A DNA stretch of 18,342 nt, taken from an uncultured Pseudoflavonifractor sp. GTDB taxonomy: Bacteria > Bacillota_A > Clostridia > Oscillospirales > Oscillospiraceae. The translations under genes and the position numbers were made by a program. Positions within the stretch are counted from its first letter, which is position 1. Each line of letters begins with the position of its first letter. Below, in pieces: positions 15,766-18,342 of the stretch. Location: the NCBI GenBank assembly GCA_947575475.1, contig CANPNN010000008.1:1-18342 (forward strand), in the 5' to 3' direction. The notes under the pieces are model-generated. The model was not told where the DNA came from, made no database searches, and worked only from the letters and a program-made list of their open reading frames with translations.

Positions 15766-17142
15766 TCAGGCGGCGGTGATATCCCGGATCCAGACTCCGC
15801 TGCGCAGCCGCCAGACCCCCAGGACCAGCTTGACCACGTTATCCAGGGAGATGCACAGGTACACCGGCAGGATGCCCCAGTGGAAGACCAGCCCCGCCAG
15901 GGCGGCCAGGGGCAGGGAGAGAAGCCACATGGGGAGAAGGTCGATGATGGTGGCGGCCCGTACGTCCCCGCCGCCCCGGAGGACTCCCACCACATTGGTG
16001 GTGTTGAAGGAGCGGACGGCCAGAATAGCGAAGGAGACCACGCTCATCATGGTGGCGATCTCAGAGGCCTCCTGGGACAGGTGGAACAGGGGGTAGACCA
16101 CCGGCTCGAAAAGGGTGTAAGTGAGGACGATGAAGACCGCCCCTACGATGAGGCCTGCCAGGAAGGCCAGCGTATCCAGACACAGGCCGGTCTCGTAGAC
16201 ACCCTCCCTGCGGCCCGCCCCGATCTCCCGGCCGATGATGATGGCGGTGGTGCCGCCGATGGCGAAGACCATGACGGTGGACACATTCACCAGGTTGCCC
16301 ACAATGCCGTAGGCCGCCAGGATGGCCTGGGAACCCTCCATGTGACCCATGATGGTGGGGTAGAGGGAGGTGCCCAGGCCCCACAGAGTCTCGTTGAGAA
16401 GCACAGGGGTGGCGAAGCGGACATACTTGCCCAGCATGGCGGGGCTGGGATGGAGGAGCCGGTCAAACTGGAGCCGGAACCGTTTGCCCAGGGCGATATG
16501 GCCCACGGCGATGACAAACTCCAGCATCCGGGAGATGAGGGTGGCCAGGGCGGCTCCCTGCACCCCCATGGCGGGGGCCCCCAGCTTGCCGAAGATGAAG
16601 ACCCAGTTGAGGATGGTGTTGCTCACCATGGAGGCTCCCAGAATGTAGAGACCCAGAAGGGGGTTGGCCATGGAGCGGTGGGCGGCGATGTAGACCTGGG
16701 CCAGGGAGTCAAAGAGGAAGGAGAAGGCCACGATCTTGGCGTACTGGGCGGCCAGGGCCACCACGTCGGCGTTGTTGCCGAAGAGAGACATGAAGGGGAC
16801 GGGGAGAAAGAACATGACGCAGCCGAAGATCAGGGTGATGCCCCCGGCCACGGCGAAGCCGATCCCCAGGACCTCGTTGATGGAGCCTTTGTCTCCCTTG
16901 CCGTAGAACTGGCTGATGAGGACGCTGGCCCCGCTTTGAAGGCCGAAGGTCATAAGCTGGACCACAAAGATGGGGATATTGGCCAGGGTGACGGCGGCCA
17001 TGGGGGCCTCCCCCAGCATCCCCACCATGAAGGTGTCCAGAAGGCCCAGGGAGTTGGTGATAAGATTCTGTAGAATAATGGGGATGGCAAGGAGGACCAC
17101 GTCCCGGTAGAAGGCCTTGCCACGGTTCATGTAGGAGAACAA
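15766..17142 (-). CDS. MATE-family multidrug/toxin efflux transporter
   Basis: A 458-residue integral membrane protein of the MATE (DinF/NorM) superfamily, expected to have 12 TM helices in two six-helix halves and to export cationic or other small molecules using a sodium or proton gradient. It begins with the family-like segment AFYRDVVLLAIPIILQNLITNSLGLLDTFMVG, and the second half starts near FATPVLLNETLWGLGTSLYPTIMG. The length is typical. The start is TTG, supported by GAGGTGAT with 3 bases between its T and the TTG; the ATG at codon 5 is too far from that site. It follows the cysteine desulfurase gene after 19 bases, so the two are likely co-transcribed. The substrate cannot be predicted. 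Confidence 0.92.
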   Translation of the reverse strand: MFSYMNRGKAFYRDVVLLAIPIILQNLITNSLGLLDTFMVGMLGEAPMAAVTLANIPIFVVQLMTFGLQSGASVLISQFYGKGDKGSINEVLGIGFAVAGGITLIFGCVMFFLPVPFMSLFGNNADVVALAAQYAKIVAFSFLFDSLAQVYIAAHRSMANPLLGLYILGASMVSNTILNWVFIFGKLGAPAMGVQGAALATLISRMLEFVIAVGHIALGKRFRLQFDRLLHPSPAMLGKYVRFATPVLLNETLWGLGTSLYPTIMGHMEGSQAILAAYGIVGNLVNVSTVMVFAIGGTTAIIIGREIGAGRREGVYETGLCLDTLAFLAGLIVGAVFIVLTYTLFEPVVYPLFHLSQEASEIATMMSVVSFAILAVRSFNTTNVVGVLRGGGDVRAATIIDLLPMWLLSLPLAALAGLVFHWGILPVYLCISLDNVVKLVLGVWRLRSGVWIRDITAA

Positions 17143-17161
17143 GAGATCACCTCGGTGGGAT

Positions 17162-18295
17162 TCAAAAAAGAAGAGTTTTGTTTTTGCAGATGTGGGAGAG
17201 GAGCCAGGCCAGGGCGTCCACCTCGTCCCTGGTGCTCTCGGGACCGAAGGAGACCCGGATGGCTCCGTACTTCACCTTTTGGGGCAGAGGCATGGCCTCG
17301 AAGACGTGGCTGGGTTTGCCCCGGTGGCAGGCCGAGCCGGAGGAGAGGCAGACCCCTTGGCCACCCAGGGCCTCCACCACCGTCTGGCCGGAGAAGTCGG
17401 GCAGGGAGATAGCCAGGATGTGGGGGGCGTCGCCGGGGCTTATGAGGGTAACGCCGTCGATGGCGGAAAGGGTGTTCGCGGCGTAGTCCTTCACGGCGCG
17501 GATACGCTCCGCCGTCCCCGGCTCCCAGGCCTTCACCGCGGCGGCAAAGGCGGCGATCTGGGCGGTGGGTTCGGTGCCGGGGCGCAGTCCCCCCTCCTGG
17601 CCGCCGCCCAGAAGCAGGGGCTTTATTCTGGGGATGAGGTCCTTCCTTATGTAGAGGGCGCCGATACCCTTGGGGCCCCGCACCTTATGGGCGCAGATGG
17701 TGACCAGGTCGGCCCCCAGGTCCTTGGGGGTAAAGGGTAGCTTCAGAAAGGCCTGGACCGCGTCGGTGTGGAGAAGGGCGGGGGAGTTTGCCGCCTGGAT
17801 GGCGTCGGCGGCGGCCCGGACGGGGAGGATGGAGCCCGCCTCGTTATTGACCAGCATCATGGACACCAGGATGGTGTCGGGGCGGATGGCGGCCTTCACC
17901 GCCTCGGGGGCGATGCTGCCCTCAGCGTCAGGCTTCAGGAAGGTGACCTCGAAGCCCTTCTTTTTTAGCTTTTTCATGGGCTGGAGCACCGCGTCGTGCT
18001 CGATGGCGGTGGTGACGATGTGATTGCCCTTTTTCCGGTTCAGCTCCACTGCGGCGGCGATGGCCCAGTTGTCCCCCTCGGTGCCGCAGGAGGTGAAGAA
18101 CAGCTCCCCCGGCTCGCAGCCCAGGGCGGCGGCCACGGCGGTGCGGTCCTCCTCCCGTCGTTTGGCGGCGGAGCGGCCCAGGGGATATTGGGAGGAGGGA
18201 TTGCCGAAGCCGGACCTCATAGCCTCCAAAGCCGCCTGGGCGGCGGCGGGGCACACCGGGGTGGTGGCGGCGTGGTCCAGATAGATGACGGACAT
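17162..18295 (-). CDS. Cysteine desulfurase, NifS/IscS family
   Basis: A 377-residue PLP enzyme that takes sulfur from cysteine as a persulfide for Fe-S clusters or other thio-cofactors. Visible residues are the N-terminal YLDHAATTP (5-13), His100 in AIEHDAV, Asp178 in HTDAVQ, the PLP lysine Lys204 in CAHKVRGPKG, GGGQEGGLRPGTE (230-242), and the catalytic Cys323 in SSGSACHRGK. The residues after the cysteine (HRGKPSH) differ from the SSA-type loop of standard IscS, so its sulfur acceptor may differ. The ATG has AAGGAGGG about 7 bases upstream. It heads a unit with the MATE gene; no iscU, thiI or mnmA is adjacent in the window, though the region upstream is cut off. Confidence 0.93.
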   Translation of the reverse strand: MSVIYLDHAATTPVCPAAAQAALEAMRSGFGNPSSQYPLGRSAAKRREEDRTAVAAALGCEPGELFFTSCGTEGDNWAIAAAVELNRKKGNHIVTTAIEHDAVLQPMKKLKKKGFEVTFLKPDAEGSIAPEAVKAAIRPDTILVSMMLVNNEAGSILPVRAAADAIQAANSPALLHTDAVQAFLKLPFTPKDLGADLVTICAHKVRGPKGIGALYIRKDLIPRIKPLLLGGGQEGGLRPGTEPTAQIAAFAAAVKAWEPGTAERIRAVKDYAANTLSAIDGVTLISPGDAPHILAISLPDFSGQTVVEALGGQGVCLSSGSACHRGKPSHVFEAMPLPQKVKYGAIRVSFGPESTRDEVDALAWLLSHICKNKTLLF

Positions 18296-18328
18296 GGGGG
18301 ATCCCTCCTTGGTGGCGCAGTAATTGCT

Positions 18329-18334
18329 ATTTTA
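18329..18334 (-). promoter_or_regulatory. Possible -10 box upstream of the cysteine desulfurase gene
   Basis: TAAAAT on the minus strand matches five of six positions of a housekeeping -10 box and lies about 34 bases before the ATG. The -35 region falls outside the window, so this is only a hint. The last 47 bases hold no other recognisable feature. Confidence 0.25.
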
Positions 18335-18342
18335 ATGCGGAG

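Noticed and set aside
15694..17073. 459-codon plus-strand frame opposite the MATE gene
   Set aside because: The Asp/Gly/His/Gln-rich low-complexity product is the antisense image of hydrophobic MATE codons and starts inside the MATE terminator.

Overview
The window reads as chromosomal DNA of a GC-rich gut Clostridia, most likely an Oscillospiraceae member of the Flavonifractor/Lawsonibacter/Intestinimonas type. This rests on the Gram-positive hrcA-grpE-dnaK-dnaJ order with a CIRCE operator, GC-rich codons, strong AGGAGG-type ribosome binding sites, TTG and GTG starts, and YesM/YesN-type two-component genes. The genus is an inference. No rRNA, tRNA, CRISPR array, transposase or phage gene is visible, and no gap exceeds 300 bases.

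Plus strand, 1-5698. The window opens inside an ABC importer ATPase of the MalK/UgpC type with unusual insertions, closed by an intrinsic terminator. A Cof-type HAD phosphatase follows. Then come three genes joined by 4-base ATGA overlaps: a lipoprotein binding protein of the AfuA/FutA/HptA type, a LytS/YesM-type sensor kinase, and a REC-AraC response regulator. No permease is linked to them. The layout resembles binding-protein-dependent sensory systems such as HptA-HptS-HptR and PgtC-PgtB-PgtA. A near-perfect 30-base palindrome sits just upstream. A strong bidirectional terminator at 5731-5780 separates this block from the convergent minus-strand block.

Minus strand, 18295 down to 5921. Reading in the direction of transcription: a cysteine desulfurase and a MATE transporter (19 bases apart), a terminator, and the heat-shock operon hrcA-grpE-dnaK-dnaJ with a sigma-A-like promoter overlapped by a perfect CIRCE element. 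The operon ends in a terminator. Next are a PMT-family membrane glycosyltransferase carrying an extra discoidin-like domain and a coupled PHP-family histidinol-phosphatase-like gene. Last is a class B asparagine synthetase with a full-consensus promoter and a leader terminator that looks like an attenuator.

The best candidates for new biology are the permease-less sensor cassette with its palindrome, the asnB leader, the insertions in the ABC ATPase, and the discoidin-PMT fusion. Most of the rest is conserved housekeeping content.
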